DNA of 13,719 nt from Acidimicrobiia bacterium (GCA_030618675.1 JAUXCV010000017.1:1-13719), one strand, 5' to 3'; positions 1-7,267 are shown, counted from the first letter of the stretch. Notes: generated from the sequence alone by a model not told the origin. Made by a program: numbers and translations.

Positions 1-807
1 GGAACCGACGTGACGGTCGGTGACGTTGAAGGGTTGTTCTACGAGATCGAAGAAGAGTTCACAGACGAGCAGTTCGCCGGGTACTTGAACACGGTGATCC
101 AGTGGACGGCGACCGAGCAACGAGCGGAGACCGATCTCGGCTTCGTCCCGTCCGAGGAGGAGATCGATGCCGAGGCCGACTCGATTCTGGTCGAATCCGG
201 GTACACGGATGATCTTGAGATGTTCATGTCCGAGCAGAACGTCTCAGAGGAGGGGCTGGACCGATTCGCGACCCAATCCCTCATCGGGGATGCCGTTGCC
301 GAGTCGCTGACCGCCTCGGGGGCGATGCCGACGATCGACGACGCTCAGCAGGAGATCGACGAGAACCCGTTGGAATCCACTCAGGTCTGCGCATCGCACA
401 TTCTCGTCGAGACTGAAGAGGAAGCCGCGGTCGTCACCGCTCGCCTCGATGACGGCGAAGAGTTCGCCGTGGTCGCAGCGGAAGTCTCGATCGACACGGG
501 TAGCGGTCCGGCAGGCGGATCGCTCGGATGCGACACTCCGGCACGGTATGTTCCCGAATTCGCAGAGGCCACGATGACGGCGACCATCGGAGAGGTGACC
601 GACCCGGTCGAGACCGAGTTCGGATTCCACCTCATCCTCGTTGAGGACCGGACCGTGGCCACAGCCGATCAGGTGTTGGCGATCATGGAACAAACCGCGG
701 TCAGCGACTGGATGGTCGAAGCGGGCGCCCACGCCGATGTCACGGTCGAAGAGGAGTACGGCACCTGGCAGAGCGATCCTCCCCAGGTCATCCCGCCGGC
801 AGTCTGA
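1..807 (+). CDS. Parvulin-type peptidyl-prolyl cis-trans isomerase (PpiC/SurA-like), 5' truncated by window edge
   Basis: The reading frame is open from base 1, so the start and any signal peptide lie outside the window; 268 residues are visible. Visible residues about 1-120 are very acidic and helical in character, like the SurA/PrsA N-terminal chaperone domain. A rotamase domain follows at about 128-216: an ASHILVET strand, an F-A-x-x-A helix, a GGSLGC turn, YVPEFAEA, and the closing strand FGFHLILVEDR. Parvulins catalyse cis-trans isomerisation of X-Pro bonds and help exported proteins fold, so the product probably acts outside the membrane. Two cysteines lie at key turns of the domain (before SHILV and in GGSLGC). 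The tail is proline-rich. No clear terminator was seen in the 75 bp before the convergent transporter gene. The family is confident; export is inferred, because the N-terminus is not visible. Confidence 0.88.
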   Translation, partial: GTDVTVGDVEGLFYEIEEEFTDEQFAGYLNTVIQWTATEQRAETDLGFVPSEEEIDAEADSILVESGYTDDLEMFMSEQNVSEEGLDRFATQSLIGDAVAESLTASGAMPTIDDAQQEIDENPLESTQVCASHILVETEEEAAVVTARLDDGEEFAVVAAEVSIDTGSGPAGGSLGCDTPARYVPEFAEATMTATIGEVTDPVETEFGFHLILVEDRTVATADQVLAIMEQTAVSDWMVEAGAHADVTVEEEYGTWQSDPPQVIPPAV

Positions 808-882
808 CCTGAAGGCCTCCTATCCATCTGGTAGCGCGGGTGTAGGGAACGCTGTGGACGACACGTACACACGCGCGAAGAT

Positions 883-2997
883 CTAAACGGGCTCTCTCAC
901 AGAACTACGTGGGAGGAACGCCGGGATCACGACCAGCGCCGTGAGGGCGCCCGTGATCATCGCAACCCACATGATCATCGAGATCTGTGGATGGATCTTC
1001 AGCGGTGACAACCACAACGCAGTGAATGCGACTGCGATACCGAGGGCGTTGGCGACGATCGGGCGGCCGGCCCGATCGATGGCACGCAGCACGTAGCCGT
1101 CTCCATCGGGTCGGGCGTAGTTGATCGCTGCGATGAAGTGGATCGCATAATCGATGCCGACTCCGACGACGATGCTCGACATCACAGCCGTGACGAGGTT
1201 CAGATTGATACCCGAAGCGGCGAGGAAGCCGAGCACGGCGGCGATCGTCAACGCGATCGGAACGAGAGACACCAGCGTTTCCCGGAGGTTTCGATACGAC
1301 ACGGCCAGCAGCGCTGCCACGAGGATGAAGGCGACGATGATCGACGTCATCTGTGCTCTCAGCACCAGACGCGAGATGTCGTCCCAGATGATCGGCATCC
1401 CGGTGAGGGTTCGGATCTCAGGCGCGGCTTCGGCGAACGCGACCCAACCTTCGAGATCGTCGGTGGTGAAGTCCGATGGGAACAGGATGAAGCGCAACCC
1501 GTCGGCGCTCACCATCTTCCCCAACGGCAGCGTCATGCCGCCCGATGCGAGTCGCTTCAACTCCTCCGGGCTGAGCGAGGCCGCGACATCGGCCACGGAG
1601 AACACGCGTCGAACTCCGGCGAGTTCCTCGAACTCTCTTGAGACACTCTCGATGCGAGCGATACCGTCGAGACCCTCCGACGGTTCGAGCACGAACTCTC
1701 CGGCGAGCGGCGTTGCGCCTCCGAAGACCTCTTCGGTCTTCTGGAATGCCTCGCGAACCGGATCGTTGTCCTTGAAGAAGAACAACTGATCGGAGTCCAC
1801 ATCGAGCTTGGGAATGAAGATCAGGGCGAACGCGATGATGCCGCCTGTAAGCACGATCGCCGGGATGCGCGAGCGGACAAGTGTCTTGAGTCCGGTCGTC
1901 ACCCTCGGACCGAGGATCGCCCTGTGCGTCAGATCCCTGACGGCCAGGTGGCTCATCAGAGCGGGGAGGGAGAAGAACGAGATGAGTCCGGCGAACCCAA
2001 TACCGATCGCAGCGAAGAGCCCTAACTGACGGATCGGTGAGACGTCCGTGACGAGCAGGGAGAGGAAACCGGCTGCGGTGCTGATGGTTGTGAGGATCAT
2101 CGGTACTCCGACCTCGGAGAGGGCCGACTTCACTCGACCGACAGAGTCCGACTCGGACGCCGTCTCCTGGAAGTGCGTTACGAAGTGAAGTCCGTCGGCG
2201 GATCCCATGACGATCACGAAGATCGGGACGAGCAGCGTCACGATGTCGATCTCGAGACCGAGGCCGAAGATCAGGCCGAACGTCCACAGAGCACCGACGC
2301 CGGCCGGGAAGAGGGCCAGCGCGCTGAGTCGCAGGTCGCCGATCGTGAGGAAGAACATGCCGACCAGGAGAGCGATCTCGAGCGGCGGTATGACCAATAG
2401 GAACCACGACATGATGTCGAGCACACTCGCGAAGATGACCGGGTTGCCCGAGAGAGTGATCTCAATGCCGTCGGATGGTTCCAGATCCGCAAGCGTTCTC
2501 GCCAATGCCGTCGCATCATCTGCGGGGATAACGAGCATGAGCGTGTTCTGCCCGCTCTCGTCGAGGAGGAGGTCGGTGACAGGACTCTCGGCGAGGAGCA
2601 CGGTGATCGTCTGATCCGGCGCCGTGGTGATGTCGGCTGCGGTGATCGGAGCACCGGTGATCGGGTGCTCGTCGGGAACGATCGTTGCCACGGTTGCGAC
2701 CCCGTCGACGGCGAGGAGTTCGTCACGGAGATTCACCAGGGTGGCGAGTCCTTCCTTCGACCGGAACGTTTCGCCATCGGGGAGGGTGGCGATGACGTTG
2801 ATGGGATCGGCTGTTTCGTACTTGTCCTGGAGTTCCAGCATCGCCACACCGCCCTCGGTTCCCTCAAGAGCGAACGAACTCACGTCGGCGTTGAAACTCA
2901 TTCGGAACAGCATCGCTACAGAGAGGAGGCTGATCAGCGCTGTGAGCACCATGATTCTGCGACTGTGCGTGACGATGATTCGGGCGAGGCGGTCCAC
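883..2997 (-). CDS. MMPL/RND-superfamily membrane exporter
   Basis: A 704-residue protein with the classic duplicated RND-type layout. TM1 is at about residues 14-32, followed by an extracytoplasmic domain (about 35-190). A block of five membrane helices (about 193-350) carries the GSADGLHF motif at 265-272. A second half begins with a TM at about 377-396, has another extracytoplasmic domain (about 400-545), and ends in five more helices (about 550-695) with the motif GVGIDYAIHF at 612-621. The acidic residues in these two motifs correspond to the proton-relay region of MMPL transporters. Such proteins export lipids, hopanoids or hydrophobic compounds using the proton gradient; the substrate here cannot be told. 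The start is GTG (preceded by a TAGGAT hexamer at 6 bases) and there is no Shine-Dalgarno. The lipoprotein gene lies 53 bp upstream on the same strand. The size is near that of short, hopanoid-transporter-like members rather than the larger mycobacterial MmpL proteins. Confidence 0.9.
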   Translation of the reverse strand: MDRLARIIVTHSRRIMVLTALISLLSVAMLFRMSFNADVSSFALEGTEGGVAMLELQDKYETADPINVIATLPDGETFRSKEGLATLVNLRDELLAVDGVATVATIVPDEHPITGAPITAADITTAPDQTITVLLAESPVTDLLLDESGQNTLMLVIPADDATALARTLADLEPSDGIEITLSGNPVIFASVLDIMSWFLLVIPPLEIALLVGMFFLTIGDLRLSALALFPAGVGALWTFGLIFGLGLEIDIVTLLVPIFVIVMGSADGLHFVTHFQETASESDSVGRVKSALSEVGVPMILTTISTAAGFLSLLVTDVSPIRQLGLFAAIGIGFAGLISFFSLPALMSHLAVRDLTHRAILGPRVTTGLKTLVRSRIPAIVLTGGIIAFALIFIPKLDVDSDQLFFFKDNDPVREAFQKTEEVFGGATPLAGEFVLEPSEGLDGIARIESVSREFEELAGVRRVFSVADVAASLSPEELKRLASGGMTLPLGKMVSADGLRFILFPSDFTTDDLEGWVAFAEAAPEIRTLTGMPIIWDDISRLVLRAQMTSIIVAFILVAALLAVSYRNLRETLVSLVPIALTIAAVLGFLAASGINLNLVTAVMSSIVVGVGIDYAIHFIAAINYARPDGDGYVLRAIDRAGRPIVANALGIAVAFTALWLSPLKIHPQISMIMWVAMITGALTALVVIPAFLPRSSVREPV

Positions 2998-3009
2998 GCA
3001 ATCATCCTA
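2998..3009 (-). promoter_or_regulatory. -10 element of a leaderless promoter for the MMPL gene
   Basis: On the minus strand TAGGAT (3009-3004) is followed by six bases and then the GTG start at 2997. Transcription would begin at or next to the start codon, which fits the absence of a ribosome binding site. No convincing -35 box is visible. The same geometry recurs at other genes here. Confidence 0.5.
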
Positions 3010-3050
3010 GAGACCGCGAAGCGACCTCGGCTCCTGATCTCTCGGGAGGC

Positions 3051-3599
3051 TCAGCCGTCTCGGCCGATACCGGCCCTGAACTCGGCGAAGATGTCCCGGC
3101 ATTGCTTATCGGCTGCGATGAAGTCCGGGTCGGTCGGGTCGATCGGGGGTGCCTCGCCACGCATGATGGCGGTCATGTCGATCCGATCCGGTATCTCCTC
3201 GAATCCGTGCTCACGCATGCAGGCCGCATACTCGAGGAACGTGTCGTTGAACTCGGCGGTGTCGAAGTCGGGGAGTCCGAGCACGACACCCTCGAGAAGA
3301 TCCAGGCACTCTTCGCCGGCTTCGAAGAGAGCGTCGCGGTCGATGTCCTCAGGATCGGCGAAGTCGAAGCGGGGATAGCCGTCGGTATCGACAATCGGGT
3401 CCGGGAAGTCCACACCCTGGTCGCGCATACAGCGACTGAAGTTCAGCAGCGACTGTTCGTCGTTAGCCGGCTCTGTGGTCTCGACGGCCGACGATCCCCC
3501 GGTAGTGGTGAGGGACGCCACGTCGTCGGCATCGCTCCCACCGCCGCAGGCAGCGGAGAGGAGGGCGATAGTCACGGCTGCGACGGCGAGACGATGCAT
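3051..3599 (-). CDS. Lipoprotein with duplicated Cys-Met-Arg (CMRxxG) motif
   Basis: A 182-residue predicted lipoprotein. Residues 1-18 form a signal peptide ending in the lipobox LSAAC, so C18 would be lipidated and the protein anchored outside the membrane. A Gly/Ser/Thr-rich linker (19-45) follows. The mature part holds two similar halves of about 50 residues: FSRCMRDQGVDFPDP...EECLD (about 54-100) and YAACMREHGFEEIPDR...KQCRD (about 124-170). Cysteine spacing is nearly equal in the two (C57-C98 and C127-C167). Secreted actinobacterial proteins with a C-M-R-x-H-G motif are common, but their role is unknown to me. The ATG at 3599 is chosen because it directly precedes the signal peptide and has AGGAGA eight bases upstream; longer in-frame starts would bury the signal. 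It may share a job with the MMPL exporter 53 bp downstream. Confidence 0.82.
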   Translation of the reverse strand: MHRLAVAAVTIALLSAACGGGSDADDVASLTTTGGSSAVETTEPANDEQSLLNFSRCMRDQGVDFPDPIVDTDGYPRFDFADPEDIDRDALFEAGEECLDLLEGVVLGLPDFDTAEFNDTFLEYAACMREHGFEEIPDRIDMTAIMRGEAPPIDPTDPDFIAADKQCRDIFAEFRAGIGRDG

Positions 3600-3633
3600 G
3601 GGAGCGTTCTCCTGGTTGGTCATCATCAAGGTA
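3600..3633 (-). promoter_or_regulatory. Promoter -10 and ribosome binding site of the lipoprotein gene
   Basis: On the minus strand AGGAGA (3613-3608) lies eight bases before the ATG at 3599, the clearest Shine-Dalgarno in the window, and it decides the start. TACCTT (3633-3628) is a possible -10 that would give a leader of about 20 bases. This gene thus differs from most of its neighbours, which look leaderless. Confidence 0.55.
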
Positions 3634-3668
3634 TCGCGATGTGCGGTTAGTCGTGCACCGAACAGTCG

Positions 3669-3758
3669 CAGCAAAGCCCCTGCCGGGCGCTTGGTTCCAG
3701 TCACCTCGATGGGTGCGGGTCTATGGACCCGATGTTGTGCGCCGCAGGGGCTTTGCTG
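3669..3758. repeat. 90-bp inverted-repeat element (20-bp interrupted stem)
   Basis: A perfect 15-bp inverted repeat, CAGCAAAGCCCCTGC at 3669-3683 and its complement at 3744-3758, encloses about 60 bases. After a 2-base bulge (3684-3685) the stem continues for five more pairs (GGCGC 3686-3690 with GCGCC 3739-3743). Inside the loop is a smaller hairpin, GGGTC-TATG-GACCC (3717-3730). The element lies between the stop of the 110-residue gene and the promoter of the lipoprotein gene. There is no U-tract, and the loop is far too long for an ordinary intrinsic terminator. It could be a structured RNA, a small non-autonomous mobile repeat or a long-range transcriptional stop. The 3600-3835 gap holds nothing else I can name. 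Confidence 0.7.
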
Positions 3759-3835
3759 TGTACGGGGGCATCGTCGCACCTGGATCCCCGCCTGTCTAGG
3801 GCCTTTCGTCTCACAGAAGACCGGCGATGCGATCG

Positions 3836-4168
3836 CTAGCCCTCGCTCTGGATGCTGCGGATCAGGTTGTCGACGGCCCGGTTGCCGACCGTTTCGCCGT
3901 ACCGCCGGTCAAGGAGTTCACGCATGTGGTCGACGATCTCTTCTCGTTCCTCGTCCTCGGTCTTCGTCGAGGCTGTGAGCACCTCGGTTCCGTCGAGCCA
4001 CGGCTTGGAGTCCGATGCCCACGGGATCAGGATCAACCAGGACCACACCGTGTTGCGGCCCGAGGCGGCGGTCTTGCGGACGACTCCAACGCATGAGTAT
4101 GGGAGTGGTGTCCATCCCATGGTTCGGATGAGATCACGTCCGTCCGGGAGCGGGGTGGCGTCGGTCAT
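3836..4168 (-). CDS. Uncharacterised 110-residue protein
   Basis: I do not recognise this protein. The frame is open further upstream, but the ATG at 4168 is preferred: GAGG lies four bases before it on the minus strand, and the extra upstream part is low-complexity and runs into the GC hairpin region. A TACCGT hexamer about 34 bases upstream could be its -10. It has a Pro/Gly-containing N-terminus, a short Trp-rich hydrophobic stretch (VWSWLILIPW, 41-50) too short for a sure membrane helix, and a strongly charged, probably helical C-terminus (about 68-108, EDEEREEIVDHMRELLDRR). It has no signal peptide, is probably cytoplasmic, and is alone in its unit. The ordered change from a hydrophobic core to an amphipathic tail suggests a real gene, but with moderate certainty. 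Confidence 0.55.
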   Translation of the reverse strand: MTDATPLPDGRDLIRTMGWTPLPYSCVGVVRKTAASGRNTVWSWLILIPWASDSKPWLDGTEVLTASTKTEDEEREEIVDHMRELLDRRYGETVGNRAVDNLIRSIQSEG

Positions 4169-4247
4169 CGGTCCTCGATTCGTTGCGGAGGCCGACACGG
4201 TACCGGGGCACAGGACACAGTGGAGCGGTTCTGGTCGGGACGCGGAG

Positions 4248-4274
4248 GACGGGGCGGCGGATCGCCGCCCCGTC
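4248..4274. other. Very stable 12-bp GC hairpin
   Basis: GACGGGGCGGCG (4248-4259), loop GAT, and the exact complement (4263-4274). It lies in the 255-bp gene-free stretch 4169-4423, upstream of the 110-residue gene and downstream of the response regulator. No U-tract follows on either strand, so it may be a non-canonical terminator or a structured leader element. Confidence 0.6.
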
Positions 4275-4319
4275 GACGCTGGAGAGTTCACGCCCGTTCG
4301 GAGTGGCTCGCCGTCCGCT

Positions 4320-4346
4320 CCCCCCGTCCCGGAGGGGGCCTCCGGG
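4320..4346. terminator. GC hairpin with a competing fold, possible terminator of the two-component operon
   Basis: CCCGGAGG (4328-4335), loop GGG, CCTCCGGG (4339-4346) form a perfect 8-bp stem. The GGGGG at 4334-4338 can instead pair with CCCCC at 4321-4325, so the two folds exclude each other. It lies about 80 bases past the regulator stop on the minus strand. There is no U-run, so calling it a terminator is inference. Confidence 0.35.
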
Positions 4347-4423
4347 TTCGTGCGGCTTCAAGCGCGCTCCGACTGTTCACGCATCTCGTCCTGCACCATG
4401 ATGCGTCATCGAGTTCGTCTCCG

Positions 4424-5098
4424 CTATCGGGGTTCTCCCCGATGCCTTGCGGTGTCGCCGTTGGGTCGGACGAAGCCGGTGTCGAATGCCAGACGTGACA
4501 ACTCGTGACGGCTGGCGATGCCGAGTTTCTCGAAGATGTGGTGCATGTGGGTCTCGAGGGTCTTGACCGAGATGTCCATTCGTGCGGCGGTCTCCCTATA
4601 GGTGTATCCGCGAGCGATGAGGATCACGACCTCACGCTCTCTCGGGGTGAGCTTTTCGATGCCGGCTGCCTCAGCGATCTGCTCGTCGATGTCGAGGAGG
4701 TACCCGGCGACATCCGGTGAGACGGGTCGGAGTCCCGCGGCGGCCGCCTCGATGAGATCCGGCAGGTCGGGGCCGAACGTTCCCTTGGTGACGTAGCCGT
4801 CGACACCGGCATCCAAGAGTCGCAGTACGTCCTTCCGGACGGCGGAGACCGTGAAGGCCAGGAAGCGGACGTCGGGGTGGGTGCGTCGAACGCGCGTGAC
4901 GACCGACGCTCCGCCGCCACCGGGTAGGTGCACGTCGAGCAGAACGATGTCCGGTGCCCGGTCGCAGATCATGTCCGCCGCGTCCATGGCGTTGTCCGCC
5001 TCACCGACGATGTCGTATCGGTCCTCGAGGTAGTGCCTCGCCCCGGCGCGGGCGACATCGTGATCATCGACGAGGAAGACGCGCAGCCGCTCTGTCAT
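4424..5098 (-). CDS. NarL/FixJ-family response regulator (REC + LuxR-type HTH)
   Basis: A 224-residue response regulator. The receiver domain (about 5-120) has the acidic pair D11-D12, the phospho-acceptor D55 in DIVLLDVHLPG, T83 and K105 (YVTKGT), so all the usual active residues are present. A linker leads to a LuxR-type helix-turn-helix at about 149-207: LTPREREVVILIARG, then the recognition region VKTLETHMHHIFEKLG. Phosphorylation by the partner kinase should promote dimerisation and DNA binding. The ATG at 5098 is chosen because it overlaps the kinase stop as ATGA, the usual sign of translational coupling; a TTG six bases further upstream is also possible. Its target genes are not visible; autoregulation or control of nearby genes is possible. 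The short charged tail after the HTH is unremarkable. Confidence 0.93.
   Translation of the reverse strand: MTERLRVFLVDDHDVARAGARHYLEDRYDIVGEADNAMDAADMICDRAPDIVLLDVHLPGGGGASVVTRVRRTHPDVRFLAFTVSAVRKDVLRLLDAGVDGYVTKGTFGPDLPDLIEAAAAGLRPVSPDVAGYLLDIDEQIAEAAGIEKLTPREREVVILIARGYTYRETAARMDISVKTLETHMHHIFEKLGIASRHELSRLAFDTGFVRPNGDTARHRGEPR
4426..4443 (-). terminator. Short hairpin across the regulator stop codon
   Basis: ATCGGGG (4426-4432), loop of four, CCCCGAT (4437-4443) form a perfect 7-bp stem spanning the last codons and the first base of the stop codon of the response regulator. It could be a weak terminator or stabilise the 3' end of the mRNA; there is no U-tract. It could also be a coincidence of coding sequence. 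Confidence 0.25.
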
Positions 5099-6225
5099 CG
5101 GCAACCCCCCGAGCAGATCTCGATCTCTGTCCCCTCGCCGACCGTGCTGTGGATGTGGACGAACCCGCCGACCGATTCCATCCTCTCACAAAGGGAGTGG
5201 CTGAGGCCGCGCCCGTACTCCGTGTGCTCCGGGTCGAAGCCGACCCCTCGATCGCGAACGAAGATGTGCGCGTGGCCCGACACCACCTCGGCGTAGAGGT
5301 TGATCTCCGAGGTCCCTGAGTGCCGGGAGGCGTTCGTCAACGCTTCCCTCGTGGCGTCGACGGCTGCGAGGACGGAGGGGTTCAGTGGGATGTCCTCGCG
5401 AATGACCGCACGGATCTCGATCCCGTACAGATCCTCGATCTCGTCCCTGACGGCGAGCAGTGCTGCTTCGAAGCCGGCGTCATCGGTGCGTCGGAAGCGG
5501 TTGATCAACCGGTCGACCGCTCGTTCCTCGCTGCGCACGAGATAGCGGACCCGGTCGGGGTCGTCGGCGTCTGTGCGTATGACCTGGAGGGTCTGTAGAA
5601 CCGAGTCGTGCAGTTCGTTCGCGAGAGCGAGGCGCTCCTCTTGACGGGCGCGTTTGGATCGCTCTACCTGGAGAGCGAGATCGGCCTCTCGTCGGAGGGC
5701 GTCGTTGCGCCGCAGCGTGTCGATCGTGTACCCGAAGATCACGGCGTAGACGATGAACACGAGTGCGCCGGTGGTCTGGATCGGCGTACGTCCGGTGAGA
5801 AGGAACCCGACGACCTGCTGTGCGCCAAGAACGAGGGCAGCGGCGACCGCCAGACGTATGCCTCCGGCGAACGCGGCGACGGCCAGCCATGAGATCGGAT
5901 ATCCGCCGTGGAAGAGGTCGGCGGCGCCCGAGACGAAGGAGGATCCCGCAACGAGAAGGGCGACGACGCCGTCGATCGCGGCGAACTTCCATGTTCGCAG
6001 GGTCAAGGGGTTCCTGGCGGCCCGAACAGTGACGAAGGTCCACGCTCCGGCGAGGATCTCCGCCGCCGCCACGATCGCAAGATTCGCGCCGTCGTCTGTG
6101 AACCACGTGATGATGACCAGCAACGTCATCCAGACGAACCCGAGGACCCGCACGTAGAGGACGAGTTTGACGAGTGTGTACTCGATCTGGGGTACCGGTG
6201 GAGTTCCGTTGCCACTCTCGGTCAT
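5095..6225 (-). CDS. Membrane sensor histidine kinase, NarL-type (HisKA_3 + HATPase)
   Basis: A 376-residue kinase. The N-terminal half has about six hydrophobic segments (roughly 19-41, 47-68, 82-100, 110-125, 126-144, 152-168) with short loops and no large sensing domain, so the signal is probably sensed in or at the membrane. A short coiled region (172-200) leads to the dimerisation and phospho-acceptor helix NELHDSVLQTLQ with H206. The ATPase domain shows the N-box REALTNASRHS (N298), the G1 box DRGVGF (325-330) and the G2 box GRGLS (338-342). It phosphorylates the downstream response regulator, whose ATG overlaps this stop by four bases. The ATG at 6225 is chosen because a TACCGT hexamer lies six bases before it; the longer frame upstream has no membrane or domain sequence. 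The extreme C-terminus is unusual in carrying two cysteines (CSGGCR). Confidence 0.92.
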   Translation of the reverse strand: MTESGNGTPPVPQIEYTLVKLVLYVRVLGFVWMTLLVIITWFTDDGANLAIVAAAEILAGAWTFVTVRAARNPLTLRTWKFAAIDGVVALLVAGSSFVSGAADLFHGGYPISWLAVAAFAGGIRLAVAAALVLGAQQVVGFLLTGRTPIQTTGALVFIVYAVIFGYTIDTLRRNDALRREADLALQVERSKRARQEERLALANELHDSVLQTLQVIRTDADDPDRVRYLVRSEERAVDRLINRFRRTDDAGFEAALLAVRDEIEDLYGIEIRAVIREDIPLNPSVLAAVDATREALTNASRHSGTSEINLYAEVVSGHAHIFVRDRGVGFDPEHTEYGRGLSHSLCERMESVGGFVHIHSTVGEGTEIEICSGGCR

Positions 6226-6237
6226 GTTGCAACGGTA
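6226..6237 (-). promoter_or_regulatory. -10 element of a leaderless promoter for the two-component operon
   Basis: On the minus strand TACCGT (6237-6232), six bases, then the ATG of the kinase. No Shine-Dalgarno is present. The hexamer is part of GGTACC, which recurs at 6191-6196 inside the kinase coding region. CGTTGC (6207-6212) and GCAACG (6229-6234) flank the start as an inverted pair and could be an operator. Confidence 0.5.
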
Positions 6238-6331
6238 CCGCGCGGATCCGGACCGGTCGACCAGGAGTGCCCTGAGCAACCCATGCTGCCCATCTCGACG
6301 ACCAGGCGCTTCCCGATGCACTTCTGAGAGT

Positions 6332-7192
6332 TCAGGCGTCCTTCAGCGCTTCGACGAGCGGAGCGTATCGGTCGAGTTTGGCGAGAACTTTATCGGGCGA
6401 CTTGGACGCGAGCGGGAGTACGGCCCGACCGACCCCGGCCCGGGCGAGGCTCCGAAGATCATCGATGTCGGGCGGTGCATTGAAGACACCGACGGCCAGC
6501 GATGCGGGATCGCGACCGGCGGAGTTGAGTGCATCATGAAGGGCGGCGAGTTTCGTTGTGAACTCGTGGCGGCCGGCGATCGGCATCCACCCGTCGCAGA
6601 ACTCGGCGATGTCCCCGAACGTCTTCGGACCGGCGCCGCCGCCGAGCACGATCGGGGGGTGGGGCTTCTGGACGGGCTTCGGCCACGACCATGACGGCTC
6701 GAGGTCAACATGGTCGCCGTGGAATTCGGCCACGTCCTTCGTCCAGATCTCCTTCATCGCGAGGACCTTCTCGCGCAGGATCGCTCTCCGCTCGAGGTAG
6801 GCGATGCCATGGTCTGCCATCTCCTCCTTGTTCCACCCGTATCCGATCCCGAAGATCACCCGGCCGCCCGAGATGACGTCGAGGGACGCGACCTGCTTGG
6901 CCAGCCAGATCGGATCCCGTTGGGCGACGAGTGTGATCCCGGTGCCGAGCACGAGCGTCTCGGTGGTCGCGGCGATGGCGGCGAGCGCAACGAACTGATC
7001 GTGCGTCCGCCAGTACATCTCGGGGAGGGGAGGTGCCCCGGCGGCGCCACCCCAGGGAGTGGTGCGCGACACGGGGATGTGGCTGTGCTCGGGGAGCCAG
7101 AGGGACTCGAAGCCCCGCTCTTCGACGGCCCGGCCGAGGGCGATGGGTTGGATCGTGGTGTCGGTCGCGAAGATGGAGACGCCGATATGCAT
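6332..7192 (-). CDS. LLM-class F420-dependent oxidoreductase (Rv2161c-like subfamily)
   Basis: A 286-residue bacterial luciferase-like monooxygenase fold protein of a group that normally uses reduced coenzyme F420 or a flavin. Family landmarks: the first strand MHIGVSIF; GRAVEERGFESLWLPEHSHIP (20-40), the second strand with conserved E-H-S; LVLGTGITLVAQRDP (80-93); the strongly conserved LDVISGGRVIFGIGYGWNKEE (104-124), which lines the cofactor pocket; and KPHPPIVLGGGAG (176-188). The length matches the TIGR03619-like subfamily. The substrate is unknown; such enzymes act on small carbonyl or alcohol compounds. The ATG at 7192 is chosen over one eight codons upstream because the first strand begins there and TACGCT lies six bases before it. 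It is divergent from a second LLM enzyme across 113 bp. Confidence 0.9.
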   Translation of the reverse strand: MHIGVSIFATDTTIQPIALGRAVEERGFESLWLPEHSHIPVSRTTPWGGAAGAPPLPEMYWRTHDQFVALAAIAATTETLVLGTGITLVAQRDPIWLAKQVASLDVISGGRVIFGIGYGWNKEEMADHGIAYLERRAILREKVLAMKEIWTKDVAEFHGDHVDLEPSWSWPKPVQKPHPPIVLGGGAGPKTFGDIAEFCDGWMPIAGRHEFTTKLAALHDALNSAGRDPASLAVGVFNAPPDIDDLRSLARAGVGRAVLPLASKSPDKVLAKLDRYAPLVEALKDA

Positions 7193-7204
7193 CCCCCGAG
7201 CGTA
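7193..7204 (-). promoter_or_regulatory. -10 element of a leaderless promoter for the minus-strand LLM gene
   Basis: On the minus strand TACGCT (7204-7199) is followed by CGGGGG and then the ATG at 7192. The G-run is not well placed as a ribosome binding site. Confidence 0.45.
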
Positions 7205-7232
7205 CCCCAAAGACATACCCAGGGTTCACAGC

Positions 7233-7267
7233 GCTCCATATGGTGCCGACAGCCCGCGGAATGGAGC
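7233..7267. repeat. 7-bp inverted repeat in the LLM divergent promoter region
   Basis: GCTCCAT (7233-7239) and ATGGAGC (7261-7267) form an inverted pair separated by 21 bp between the two divergent LLM genes. The centre-to-centre distance of about 28 bp suits a regulator that could control both genes. The short arms make chance possible. Confidence 0.35.

Noticed and set aside
808..882. Terminator between the isomerase and the MMPL gene
   Set aside because: No stem of useful length followed by a T-tract on either strand could be found by eye.
3669..3758. Integron attC site or retron RNA
   Set aside because: No RYYYAAC/GTTRRRY core pair at the ends, no integrase or reverse transcriptase gene nearby, and the stem is more perfect than usual attC sites.
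3600..3779. N-terminal extension of the lipoprotein to an upstream start
   Set aside because: It would run through the inverted-repeat element and bury the signal peptide; the ATG at 3599 has a good ribosome binding site.
3829..3836. GCGATCGC octamer (HIP1-like palindrome)
   Set aside because: A single copy overlapping the stop of a gene; GATC-containing palindromes are expected often in this GATC-rich DNA.
4381..4423. Tiny minus-strand frame (ATG about 4400) after the response regulator
   Set aside because: Only about 13 codons, no ribosome binding site, no reason to think it is translated.
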